DNA of 45,385 nucleotides. Origin: Bordetella parapertussis (GTDB lineage Bacteria > Pseudomonadota > Gammaproteobacteria > Burkholderiales > SG8-41). The stretch is taken from NCBI GenBank assembly GCA_945864585.1, contig CAMBCF010000031.1:1-45385 (forward strand), read 5' to 3'. This document shows positions 15,369 through 24,004 of this stretch, one piece after another; position 1 is the first letter of the stretch, and each line of letters begins with the position of its first letter. A program made the translations under genes and the position numbers. The notes under the pieces were generated by a model. The model was not told where the DNA came from, ran no database searches, and saw only the letters and a program-made list of their open reading frames with translations.

Positions 15369-16325
15369 AAGTTTTTGAGGTTAAGTTCTATCGTAGCGGC
15401 AATGTTCGCGACTGGCGTGACGGCGCAATCCTATCCAGCAAAATCGATACGCATGGTGGTGCCGTACGCGCCGGGCGGCGGCGTGGACATCATCGCGCGG
15501 ACAACTGCGCAGGAACTCGCCAAGCGTGTGGGCCAGCAGATCATCGTCGATAATCGCGCCGGCGCCGGCGGCAATGTCGGCTCCGACGCGGTTGCCAAGT
15601 CCGCGCCTGACGGTTACACGCTGCTGATGGCGTCTCCCGCAAACACCATCAACCCCAGTCTCTATGCGAAGATGCCGTACGAGCCGATGCGCGACTTGGC
15701 CGCGGTGGCGTTGATTGCTTCAGTGCCCTCGGTGCTGCTCGCCAATCGCTCGCTGCCCGTGGCAAACGTAAAACAACTGGTGGCGCTGGCGAAAGCCAAG
15801 CCAGGCGCGCTCACCTACGGTTCGGGCGGCAGCGGCAGTACCGAACATCTCGCGGGCGAGATGTTTAAATCGTTTGCGGGCGTTGACATGCTGCATGTCC
15901 CGTACAAAGGCGGCGCGCAGGTGTTGACCGATGTCATCGGTGGACAAATCGCGCTGATGTTCGTCAATCAGGTGTTTGCGCTGCCGCACATACAGGGCGG
16001 CAAAGTCAAAGCGCTCGCGGTCGCAGGCAGCGCACGCTCGCCGTCGCTGCCGGACCTGCCCACCTTTGTCGAATCGGGATTCAGGGATTTCGTGGTCTCG
16101 GTGTGGTGGGGCGTGATGGGGCCTGCAGCGATGCCCAAAGACATTGTCAATCAACTCAATCGCGAAATCGTCGCCGGCTTGTCGTCGCCGGAAATGAAGG
16201 AGCGGCTGCACAACATGAGCGCACAGCCCATCGGCGGAACACCCGAACAGTTTTCCGCGTTTTTCGCCGCTGAGACGAAGCGCTGGGCGCCGATAGTGAA
16301 AGCTTCGGGCGCGCGGGCGGATTGA
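15339..16325 (+). CDS. Bug-type solute receptor whose 5' end lies in a repeat
   Basis: The frame can start at GTG 15339 (328 residues), but the first ten or so residues (FICVHLWLKK) are simply the translated CACAGAT repeat. A TTG at 15375 gives LRLSSIVAAMFATGVTAQ, a short but plausible signal peptide. No good Shine-Dalgarno precedes either, so the true start is open. The mature part is normal: YPAKSIRMVVPYAPGGGVD, VDNRAGAGG, PDGYTLLMAS, LHVPYKGGA, GKVKALAVAG and VESGFRDF. The next Bug gene begins 2 bp after its stop, so they form an operon. Confidence 0.85.
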   Translation: MFICVHLWLKKFLRLSSIVAAMFATGVTAQSYPAKSIRMVVPYAPGGGVDIIARTTAQELAKRVGQQIIVDNRAGAGGNVGSDAVAKSAPDGYTLLMASPANTINPSLYAKMPYEPMRDLAAVALIASVPSVLLANRSLPVANVKQLVALAKAKPGALTYGSGGSGSTEHLAGEMFKSFAGVDMLHVPYKGGAQVLTDVIGGQIALMFVNQVFALPHIQGGKVKALAVAGSARSPSLPDLPTFVESGFRDFVVSVWWGVMGPAAMPKDIVNQLNREIVAGLSSPEMKERLHNMSAQPIGGTPEQFSAFFAAETKRWAPIVKASGARAD

Positions 16326-16327
16326 TT

Positions 16328-17293
16328 ATGAACAACACCTTTGCAGGCGCGCTGCTGGTCGCGCTGAGTGCTTTAGCGCAATCAGCCGCAGCCCAAACCT
16401 ATCCCGCAAAACCCATACGCATCATCGTCCCGCTTGCCGCCGGCGGGCCCGGTGACGTGTTGACGCGCGCGATAGGCCAGAAGCTCACCGAACTAACCGG
16501 TCAGCCAGTGGTGATCGACAATCGCCCCGGCGCGAACACCAATGTGGGCAGTGAGGCTGCCGCCAAGGCGCCTGCTGACGGCTACACCTTGCTCTCCACT
16601 GCGAACCCGCTCACCACCAATCCGAGCCTGTATCCGGCGCTACCGTATGATCCGATCCGCGATTTCGCGCCGATCACGCTGATCGGCTTGACGCCGCTGC
16701 TGCTGGTGGTTCACCCCTCATTGCCGGTCAAGTCAGCGAAGGACCTGATCGCGTTGGCGAAAGCGAAGCCCGGGCAACTCAATTATGGTTCCGCCGGCAA
16801 CGGCAGCGCGCTGCATCTCGCGGGCGAAATGTTCAACAGCCTCGCACGCGTCAAGCTGGTGCATGTGCCGTACAAGGGCGTGACCAATGCCTTCAGCGAT
16901 CTGCTCGGCGGACAGATTTCGATCATGTTCCCCGGCGCGCCGATTGCGCTGCCGCAGGTCAAGGCCGGCAAGCTGCGTGCGCTGGGTACCACGGGTGCTG
17001 CACGCATGCCCGCCGCGCCCGAACTGCCGCCGATCAGCGAATCGGGACTGCCGGGCTACGAGGTTTCGGTGTGGTACGGCGTGCTCGCGCCCGCAGGCAC
17101 GCCGGCGGCGGTGATTTCACGGTTGCATGCGGAGATCAGTAAAATCGTGCAGCTGCAAGACATCAGGGAGCGCTGGGCGGCACTCGGGGCGGCGCCGCTG
17201 CACAACACGCCCGAACAGTTTGCCGCGTTTTTAAAAGCGGATGTCGGCAAGTGGGCAAAGGTGGTGCGTGAAGCGGGGGTGAAGATTGACTGA
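16328..17293 (+). CDS. Bug-type solute receptor, second gene of a tandem pair
   Basis: The protein has 321 residues from ATG 16328; an earlier TTG at 16322 overlaps the preceding stop. The signal peptide is about 1-22 (ends AAAQ). Marks: YPAKPIRIIVPLAAGGPGD, IDNRPGANT (Asn in place of the second Gly run), ADGYTLLSTANP, VHVPYKGVT, GKLRALGTTG and SESGLPGYE. Two Bug receptors in one transcript without a permease suggest that they share a membrane partner encoded elsewhere. Confidence 0.93.
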   Translation: MNNTFAGALLVALSALAQSAAAQTYPAKPIRIIVPLAAGGPGDVLTRAIGQKLTELTGQPVVIDNRPGANTNVGSEAAAKAPADGYTLLSTANPLTTNPSLYPALPYDPIRDFAPITLIGLTPLLLVVHPSLPVKSAKDLIALAKAKPGQLNYGSAGNGSALHLAGEMFNSLARVKLVHVPYKGVTNAFSDLLGGQISIMFPGAPIALPQVKAGKLRALGTTGAARMPAAPELPPISESGLPGYEVSVWYGVLAPAGTPAAVISRLHAEISKIVQLQDIRERWAALGAAPLHNTPEQFAAFLKADVGKWAKVVREAGVKID

Positions 17294-17463
17294 TCACCAC
17301 GCAGCTGCAGGTGGAATCAGCAGGTGGACCAGTCACGGACGGGACGGTGAGATGTCGCATACGCGAAGCTGTTGCAGCCCCTGTGCAAGCTTTTCGACAC
17401 CGGCCAGGTTTGGTGAAAAAGTAGTTTGAAATTCCAATAGCTGACGATTTTAGGGAGAGTTTT

Positions 17464-18462
17464 ATGCTAAAGACGGAGCCAACTACCAGCGGTTGCATAA
17501 TAATCGGCGCGATGCTTGCGCTGTCGCCGTTCACCGGGCGCGCGCAGACGGATAGTGCGGCAGCCGGTTATCCCGCCAAACCGGTGCGCCTGGTGGTCGG
17601 GTTTACACCCGGTAGCGCGACTGATGTCACCGCGCGCATTTTTGCGCAAAAATTCACCGAGGTCTGGGGAGTGCCGGTCACGGTGGAAAATGTTCCCGGC
17701 GTCGGCGGCGCGGTCGGGGTCGCGCGGGTCGTGAAGTCGCCGCCCGACGGCTACACGCTGATGTACTCGGGCAACGGCGCACTGACCATCCTGCCGACGC
17801 TGCAAAGCAAACCGCTCTACGATGTGGTGCGCGACCTGATACCGGTTTCGATGCTGCTTACCATGCCCAGCATCCTCGCCGTCAACAATGACCTGCCGGT
17901 GAAGACGCTTCAGGAATTCATCAAGTACGCTAAGGATCCCTCTAGAAAGCTCTCCTACGCCTCGCCGGGCGCCGGTACGCCGCAACACATCGCGGGCGAA
18001 CTGCTGAAGACTCTGGCAGGATTAGACATGACGCATATCCCGTATAAGGGCGCAATCTTCACCGACGTGATCGGCGGCCGCGTGGCGATGACCTTGCAGA
18101 ACGCCGGCGCCATCCTGCCGGTGGTGAGAGACGGCAGGTTGCGCGGGCTCGCGGTGACCTCGCTCAAGCGCTCGCCGAACATGCCCGAACTGCCGACCAT
18201 CGCGGAATCCGGATTTCCGGGTTTCGAAGCGGTGTCGTGGTTTGCGCTGCTGGCGCCGGCGGGCGCCCCGGCGGGCATCCTCGCCAAAGTGCATCAGGAA
18301 TCAATGAAGGTGATTGCGAATCCCGAACTGCGCGCCCGTTTCGCACAACTCGGTCTGGACACTACCGGCAAAGGATCCGACGAGGTAGCCGCGATCATCA
18401 AGTCGGACATCGACAAATGGGCCAAGGTGATCAAGGACGCAGGAATTACCATGACCGATTAG
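17464..18462 (+). CDS. Bug-type solute receptor
   Basis: The protein has 332 residues from ATG 17464, with AGGGAGAG seven bases upstream. The signal sequence runs to GRAQ, then a short linker (TDSAAAG) before YPAKPVRLVVGFTPGSATD. Further marks: VENVPGVGGAVG, PDGYTLMYSG, THIPYKGAI, GRLRGLAVT and AESGFPGFE. The ligand loop has Ser-Ala-Thr where most copies have Gly-Gly, so ligand preference may differ. The 170-bp gap before it holds no other gene I can see. Confidence 0.93.
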   Translation: MLKTEPTTSGCIIIGAMLALSPFTGRAQTDSAAAGYPAKPVRLVVGFTPGSATDVTARIFAQKFTEVWGVPVTVENVPGVGGAVGVARVVKSPPDGYTLMYSGNGALTILPTLQSKPLYDVVRDLIPVSMLLTMPSILAVNNDLPVKTLQEFIKYAKDPSRKLSYASPGAGTPQHIAGELLKTLAGLDMTHIPYKGAIFTDVIGGRVAMTLQNAGAILPVVRDGRLRGLAVTSLKRSPNMPELPTIAESGFPGFEAVSWFALLAPAGAPAGILAKVHQESMKVIANPELRARFAQLGLDTTGKGSDEVAAIIKSDIDKWAKVIKDAGITMTD

Positions 18463-18598
18463 CGAGTCATAATCCGCTTTGCCGTTGCAGGTTGCTGCCG
18501 CATTGTAGTGGCATATTTTCATAGTAGTCTCGCTGATGGGGGCCGTGAATTAGGGCCAAATGATTGTGGCGGCCGGTTGCAAAAGCGATGTTGAAATT

Positions 18599-19582
18599 CT
18601 ACTCCCCGCGCAAGCCTGCCTGTTTCACAATAGGCGCCCACTTTGCAATCTCCGCGCGTATCGAAGCGGCAAACTGATCAGGCGTATCGGCGATTACGTC
18701 ATACGCTTCGCCGCGCAAGCGCTGCTGCACCTCGGGCGTTTTCAAAATTCTCACCAGCTCACCGTGCAAGCGCTCAATGATGACGCGCGGTGTGGCGGCG
18801 GGAGCGATCATGCCGTACCACGCACCGCCTTCAAAGCCGGGCAGCCCTGATGCGGCCACCGTGGGCACATCGGGCATGACCGCGGAACGTTGCAAGCTGG
18901 CCACCGCGAGTGCACGCAAGCGGCCTGCTTTCACCTGCGGCGCAGACTGCGCCACGTTGCCGAACGACAACGATACTTCGCCGCTGATCACCGCGGTGAC
19001 CGCGGGTGCGTTGCCTTTGTACGGCACCACGATCACATCAATGCCGGCAGTTCTTTTGAACAGTTCCGCCGCCAGTTGCGACGGGCTGCCGCCAAACGAC
19101 CAGGTGATTTCGCCGGGCCGCGTGCGCGCCAGCGCGATGAGTTCTTTCACCCCGCGCACCGGCAGCGAAGGATGCGCAATCAGCAAAAAAGGCGCGAATC
19201 CGAAGCGTGTCACCGGCGCGAAATCTTTCACCGTGTCGTACGGCAGTTTGGCAAACAGACTGGCGTTGATGCCGTGGGTGCCGTTGGTCGCCATGCCCAG
19301 CGTGTAGCCATCGGGCACGGCGCGCGCCGTGAGTTGCGCGCCGACCACGCCATTCGCACCCGCGCGATGATCCACGATCACCTGCTGCCCCCAGGCTTCG
19401 GTCAGTTTTTGACCGATGGTGCGCACCAGAAAATCGCTGGGCCCGCCGGGGCCGAAGGGCACGATCACGCGGATGGGTTTGGTGGGGTATTGTTGTGCGA
19501 GGCTGATGGACGCGCAAAACGTGAGGGCTGCAACCATCAGGCCATTCGGGATGTGGAGCTGCAACATTTTCAGCGAACTCAT
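18599..19582 (-). CDS. Bug-type solute receptor
   Basis: The protein has 327 residues from ATG 19582 (a second ATG at residue 6 is possible). The signal peptide ends near SLAQ. Marks: YPTKPIRVIVPFGPGGPSD, VDHRAGANG (His replacing Asn), PDGYTLGMATNG, VVPYKGNA, GRLRALAVA and AASGLPGFE. It converges on the Bug gene at 17464. It lies 65 bp downstream of the selenoprotein gene on the same strand and may be co-transcribed with it, which makes it a candidate receptor for that pathway. Confidence 0.93.
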   Translation of the reverse strand: MSSLKMLQLHIPNGLMVAALTFCASISLAQQYPTKPIRVIVPFGPGGPSDFLVRTIGQKLTEAWGQQVIVDHRAGANGVVGAQLTARAVPDGYTLGMATNGTHGINASLFAKLPYDTVKDFAPVTRFGFAPFLLIAHPSLPVRGVKELIALARTRPGEITWSFGGSPSQLAAELFKRTAGIDVIVVPYKGNAPAVTAVISGEVSLSFGNVAQSAPQVKAGRLRALAVASLQRSAVMPDVPTVAASGLPGFEGGAWYGMIAPAATPRVIIERLHGELVRILKTPEVQQRLRGEAYDVIADTPDQFAASIRAEIAKWAPIVKQAGLRGE

Positions 19583-19647
19583 AAAAACAAATGGTTACGG
19601 CGCATCCGTTATTCGCAAATCACCGCAATGTCAAGCGCGCACCGCCC

Positions 19648-21378
19648 TCAAATGCGGCACAGCTCGTCGCCGCAACCTAAATCGCGATCGGCCTCCACCA
19701 GCAATTGCTCAAACGTTTCGGGCACGCGAATTTCCTTGCCGATCACGCGCGGGCTGTAACCTTGCAGCCAGAAGCTGTTGGTTGGGTGTCCGCCGCCCGC
19801 GATGATGATCACAAAGTTGTCGGGCTTTGATGTGATCGGCCACGGGTCTTGTTTGAGACTGTCGCGCGTTAACGCGTTGGAATCGATTTCAATCCACGCC
19901 GGGCCGCCGTTGCGTTTCAACTCCGCTTGCGGGATGCGCGAATGCTCGTAAAAGAATTCGCGCATTTTTTTCTTGTTCCAGCCCAGGCGCGCCATGGTGT
20001 TAGCCACCACGCCCGGAATCAGGATCGCGCCCGGCGTGCCCTTTTCGTAACCTGAAAGATTGGTGTAATTGGGCGTGCGCATGAAATCAGCCATGCGGTG
20101 CATGCCCTGATCGGTGTCTTCTTCGGGCGTTTCTTTTTTCGCGCCGCGCCGCCGCACATTGGTGGCGCCGTTCGAGAACATCAGCGACACCGAATTCATC
20201 TCGCGCACAAAGCCGTGACGCTCCATCGCATGCGTGGGCCAGCCGGCGGGCAGATTGTCTTCATCTTCCGCGAACACGGCGTTGGTGTAACGCATGCCGC
20301 CGTAGTTGGCCATGGCGCCGATACCCGGCAGCGCGCCGCCGACATTCTGCTGGATCAGGCGTAGTGCGCGGCCTATGCTGGCGCCGGCCGGGCGCTGCGG
20401 ATCGGGGCCGAGACAACCGAAGCCGGAGTTCAAACGTATTTGTTTGGCAATCGGCCCATTGACGATCACCACCGGGTATGCGCTGCCGGATGCGGCCTGC
20501 AATTGCTCGGCCTTGGTTTCGGGATGTAAAAACGCTTCGACCGCGGCAATCAACACCGGCAGATATTCAGGGCGCCCACCCGCCATGGTCAGCGCAACCG
20601 CACAGGTTTCAACGGTAGTGATGCCGCCGCGCGGCGGAAACTTTCCAATCACATGGTCGCGTGGCAAGGGCGTTCCACGCAGTACGCGATCCACGCGTGC
20701 TTGCGTCGCGGGCCACAGCGGCAGGCCGTCGCCCCACAGATTGGTGATCGCCAGATGGTTGGCTTTATCGAGAGCCTCTTCGTAGGTATCGCCTTCGACC
20801 TTGAGCATCGGCACAACACCCGGCGCGGCTTTTGCATACACCGATTGCCAGCGCGTAAGTCCGTCGTAGAACTCCTGCTTGCGCGCGGTGAGCGCTGAGA
20901 TGTCGCTGCCCGGCAAAAACATATCGATCGGAAAGGTGATCATCGCTGCATCGGGCGCGAGCCCGAGGCCCGAAATCGCGTTGGTCACCACGCCCTTGAA
21001 ATCCGCCCGCGTCAGCGTGACGGTGGGGATCCCCAGTGCTTCGATTCTAGCGGCTGCACGGCCGCAGGCTGTGGCGCAGGAGCCTCAGGCCGCATTGCCG
21101 ATGATCACCGCATCGACACCGCTCTGCTTCACCAGCCGCGCGGTCTCTTCCTCGCCGATGACCGCATTGCCCTGCGGGTAAGTATCGATGGGCAGAATTT
21201 CAACACCGGGGAAATCTTTTTCAAACAAGGATTTTATCAACGGCAGCGTGCGATACGCCTGCCATTGTTCGTTGGTGACGATGCCGATTTTCTTGCCGGC
21301 GATGGCGTTCAGACGCGGTGCGTGCGGCTGCGTGATTTCAATCGCGCCGAAGGGATCGTGCAGTTCGAGTTGTATCAT
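19648..21378 (-). CDS. UGSC-family selenoprotein (in-frame TGA read as selenocysteine)
   Basis: One 577-codon frame runs from ATG 21378 (GGAG nine bases upstream) to TGA 19648-19650. It is interrupted only by TGA 21085-21087 at codon 98. Around it the frame reads VIIGNAA-[TGA]-GSCATACGRAAARIEALG and stays protein-like on both sides, continuing with IPTVTLTRADFKGVVTNAIS. This is the U-G-S-C motif for which a (seleno)protein family is named; relatives have Cys or Sec at that place. The N-terminal ~170 residues look like an alpha/beta domain with U98 and C101 forming a likely U-x2-C redox or ligand site. The remaining ~400 residues, ending GCGDELCRI, are of unknown fold. The product cannot be made without SelA/SelB/tRNA-Sec encoded elsewhere. 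The biochemical role is unknown; neighbours are a Bug receptor and an acyl-CoA dehydrogenase-like gene. Confidence 0.9.
21050..21065 (-). promoter_or_regulatory. Candidate bacterial SECIS hairpin downstream of the Sec TGA
   Basis: In the mRNA sense, 19 nt after the UGA, GCGGC pairs perfectly with GCCGC around the six-base loop CGUGCA. The second loop base is G, and about 25 nt separate it from the UGA. Bacterial SECIS elements are described as a stem with a small apical loop having a G in its first two positions, 16-37 nt from the UGA. The fit is by eye; flanking bases add at most weak pairs. Confidence 0.6.
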
Positions 21379-21495
21379 AGTTACTTGCTCCAGTGAATCA
21401 ATACAGGTTTGAATCGTAGCACGCGAGTGGTCGTGTTACGCTTGTTTTGAAGAAACTGATTGCTGCGTAAAACATACAGACTCTCACCCTATACT

Positions 21496-21634
21496 CGTCA
21501 TTGCGGCGAAGGCCGGAATCCAGGTCGTGACCCGGCCCGCAGGGCCTGAAATCAGATGCTTCGCAAATAAATAATTCGCCCCCATCCTACCTTCCCCCAA
21601 GGGAAGGGGATACCAGCCTTCGCTGGAATTACGG
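21496..21634. repeat. Degraded palindromic GTCATT/CCAG intergenic repeat
   Basis: The left arm CGTCATTGCGGCGAAGGC (from 21496) continues CGGAATCCAGG. The right arm at 21610-21634 is ACCAGCCTTCGCTGGAATTACG. The arms are diverged inverted copies of the same element type as at 22926-23009. Between them lies a C-rich piece (CCTTCCCCCAAGGGAAGGGG, 21592-21611). The 317-bp gap 21379-21695 otherwise holds only the CACAGAT arm and promoter DNA. Confidence 0.55.
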
Positions 21635-21646
21635 TGTTGGTATTTA

Positions 21647-21680
21647 ATCTGTGTTCATCTGTGTAAATCTGTGGCTAAAA
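21647..21680 (+). repeat. Single CACAGAT-type repeat arm
   Basis: This 34-bp stretch (ATCTGTGTTCATCTGTG...) differs by three bases from the arm at 15335-15368. It ends 15 bp before the acyl-CoA dehydrogenase-like gene. An in-frame GTG inside it (21651) would add a spurious FICVNLWLKK-type leader to that protein. Confidence 0.7.
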
Positions 21681-21695
21681 AAGGTTTTTGAAAAC

Positions 21696-22880
21696 ATGGA
21701 CCACCTGCTTACCGACACCCAGCGCGCGTGGCAACTGAAAGCGCGCGAATTCGCAGACAAAGAAATACGTCCGCTTTCCCTCGCGCGCGACCAGATTGCC
21801 GATCCAGCCGACACCTTCGACTGGAACATCATCCGCAAAGGCTCGAAACTCGGCATTCGTACCGCAGCAGTTCCCACTGAATACGGCGGGCACGGCATAG
21901 ACTTCACCACCCAAGCCTTGATGATTGCAGAAATGGCGAAAGCCGACAGCGCCATCGCCAAAACTTTCAGCCAAAGCTGGAAGTGGAGCCATCTGCTAGT
22001 CGATAACGGCAGCGCCGAGCAGAAGAAGCGTCTCTTCGACGCGTTTGTAGGTGACGACACCTTCGTGCTGGGCGGCGGTATCACCGAGCCCAATGCCGGT
22101 TCGGACAACCGATTGCCGCCACAGGACGATCCAAGGTCCGGCCTGCAATTGCGCGCAACGCTCGACGGCGACACCTGGGTATTAAACGGCGCCAAGGTTT
22201 ATATCGCCAACGCCAACATCGGCAAACTGATTTTCGCCTTTACCCGCACCGATCCCAACGCGCCGGTGCCGGAAGGCACCACCATCTTCGCCGTGCCCCA
22301 CGACACGCCGGGGCTCAGGGTCGGCAAAGTGTTCAACAAGCACGGCTGGCGCTTTTATCAGAACGCGGAACTCTTTTTCGAGGACGTGCGCGTGCCTGAC
22401 AGCAACCGCCTGGGCGCAATCAATGGCGCGCACAAGAATCACGGTGGCAAAAACAGCAAATTCGGCGATCTGGAATACGCGGCCAACGCATTGGGCATTT
22501 GTGACGCTGCCATTGAAATGGCCACCCTGCATGGCCGCACACACCGGCAAAGCGGCAAACGGCTCAATCAACACCAGTTGTTTCAGTTGAGGCTGTCGGA
22601 AATGCACATGTTTACCGAGGCGCTGCGCGCATTCGTGATGCGCATCGCCGCCGAGAGCGATTGCACCGCTGACATTTCACGCAAGCACAATATGCTGTTG
22701 ATGAATTTCTCCACCGACTCGATGCAGCGCGTGTGTTATCTGAATCTCGATATTCACCGGGGCGCGGCGAAAGGCGCCATCAGCGCACACGCGGATAAAC
22801 TGGTGCGCGATGCGATTATCTGGACCCATATTGCGGGTGATTCGGTGCAGCGCATGAAGGCGGTCAAGGCGTTGTTGTGA
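21696..22880 (+). CDS. Acyl-CoA dehydrogenase-like flavoprotein
   Basis: The protein has 394 residues from ATG 21696; the upstream GTG at 21651 lies in a repeat and is rejected. The N-terminal helical domain starts LLTDTQRAWQLKAREFADKE. The middle beta-domain has the FAD-contacting GGGITEPNAGSDN and the typical WVLNGAKVYIANA. The C-terminal domain has GKRLNQHQLFQLRLSEMHM, but its end (HIAGDSVQRMKAVKALL) lacks the usual gly-rich GGYGY and EGTSEIQ signatures, so this is a divergent subgroup with no predictable acyl substrate. It is read divergently from the selenoprotein gene. Confidence 0.88.
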   Translation: MDHLLTDTQRAWQLKAREFADKEIRPLSLARDQIADPADTFDWNIIRKGSKLGIRTAAVPTEYGGHGIDFTTQALMIAEMAKADSAIAKTFSQSWKWSHLLVDNGSAEQKKRLFDAFVGDDTFVLGGGITEPNAGSDNRLPPQDDPRSGLQLRATLDGDTWVLNGAKVYIANANIGKLIFAFTRTDPNAPVPEGTTIFAVPHDTPGLRVGKVFNKHGWRFYQNAELFFEDVRVPDSNRLGAINGAHKNHGGKNSKFGDLEYAANALGICDAAIEMATLHGRTHRQSGKRLNQHQLFQLRLSEMHMFTEALRAFVMRIAAESDCTADISRKHNMLLMNFSTDSMQRVCYLNLDIHRGAAKGAISAHADKLVRDAIIWTHIAGDSVQRMKAVKALL

Positions 22881-22925
22881 CGGCTGTATTTAGCCGCAAA
22901 GGCGCAGACTGACCCATTGAGAGAT

Positions 22926-23009
22926 CGTCATTCCGGCGCAAGCCGGAAACCAGAGCTTAACAAGTGTTTTGTCTGAACGAACTGGATTCTGGCGTACGCC
23001 AGAATGACG
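22926..23009. repeat. Palindromic GTCATTCC-type intergenic repeat
   Basis: The left arm CGTCATTCCGGCGCAAGCCGG starts at 22926 and continues AAACCAG. The right arm CTGGATTCTGGCGTACGCC starts at 22982 and continues AGAATGACG. They are imperfect inverted copies, and each arm is itself a small hairpin (CCGGC/GCCGG and TGGCG/CGCCA). Elements of this kind are widespread between proteobacterial genes. The rest of 22881-23131 shows no supported gene. Confidence 0.65.
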
Positions 23010-23131
23010 GGGTGGCGAGGTTGCCTCGATTTACTTGGTCAGCGCAAGCTCCTTCAGAAACGCCCCGAGAACGCCATCCAATTTAGCGCGGCAGGATTGC
23101 GGCAACTGCCATAAGCGGGAACAGCCGGCGA

Positions 23132-24004
23132 CTAATTCTTCGCCAGCTTCTGCACCCGCCAGTTCAGCGGATCGGCGATGTAAATGTTTTCCTTGCTGTC
23201 GAGCGCCAGCAAATGCGCTTCGCCGTACTGATTCGGCCCTTTGCCCTGGCTGCCGGTGATGCCGAGCACCTTGCAGTTTTCGTCGAGCTTCATGATCTTG
23301 CCGGCGTGGCCGTGCGCCATCATGATGTGCGTGTTGTCGCTGCATAGGCACAGGCCGCATGGCGTACCGGGGTGGCTGGTTTCGCGCACGTAGTTACCTT
23401 CGCCATCGAACACCTGTATGCGCTGATTGGAGCGATCGGCGATGTAGAGCAGGCCTTTGCCGTTGATCACGATGGAGTGCGGCTGGTTGAATTTGCCCGG
23501 CTCTTTGCCGGTGCCGCCCCAGGTTTTGAGGTGAGCGCCGTCGGCGGTGAATTTGTGTACCAGCGATTCGCCTTTGCCGTGGCCCTGGGTGATGTAGACC
23601 TCGCCCCTGGGCCCGAACGCGAGATCGTTGGGCTCGTCAAAGCATTTAAGGTGTCCGGCCTGATGCCACTCGCCGGCGCGCCCTTTCACGCCCCACACCA
23701 TGAGTATGCGTCCATCGGCAGTCATCTTCACCACAATATGCGCGCCGGTATCGGTAGCCCAGATATTGCCTTCGCGATCGATGCGCAGGCCGTGCGGATT
23801 GGTGAAGATGCCGCGCCCCATGGTGCGCAGATAATTGCCGTCGTTATCGAACTCCATCAACGCGTGTTCGCCGCGATTGAATACGAAGATGTTGTTTTTG
23901 GCGTTGACCGCCACACCCGAACACGGGCCGAAGTTGATACCGGCGGGCAGTTTAAAAATATCGGCGACGGGCGCGTAACCGAGATCGGGAATGTTGTTGG
24001 ACAT
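23132..24004 (-). CDS. NHL-repeat beta-propeller protein (amidating-lyase-like)
   Basis: The protein has 290 residues from ATG 24004. It has at least five NHL-type blades: GVAVNAKNNIFVFNRGEHAL, PHGLRIDREGNIWATDTGAH, PNDLAFGPRGEVYITQGHGK, PHSIVINGKGLLYIADRSN and HLLALDSKENIYIADPLNWR. The order and lengths recall peptidyl-alpha-hydroxyglycine amidating lyase-like propellers. No signal peptide is visible at the chosen start; an N-extension to 24148 is possible but unsupported by a ribosome-binding site. The substrate is unknown. It converges on the acyl-CoA dehydrogenase-like gene. Confidence 0.88.
   Translation of the reverse strand: MSNNIPDLGYAPVADIFKLPAGINFGPCSGVAVNAKNNIFVFNRGEHALMEFDNDGNYLRTMGRGIFTNPHGLRIDREGNIWATDTGAHIVVKMTADGRILMVWGVKGRAGEWHQAGHLKCFDEPNDLAFGPRGEVYITQGHGKGESLVHKFTADGAHLKTWGGTGKEPGKFNQPHSIVINGKGLLYIADRSNQRIQVFDGEGNYVRETSHPGTPCGLCLCSDNTHIMMAHGHAGKIMKLDENCKVLGITGSQGKGPNQYGEAHLLALDSKENIYIADPLNWRVQKLAKN

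Noticed and set aside
18890-19759. 289-codon plus-strand open frame opposite a Bug gene
   Set aside because: Antisense shadow; no recognisable motif, and the minus-strand frame is a clear Bug protein.
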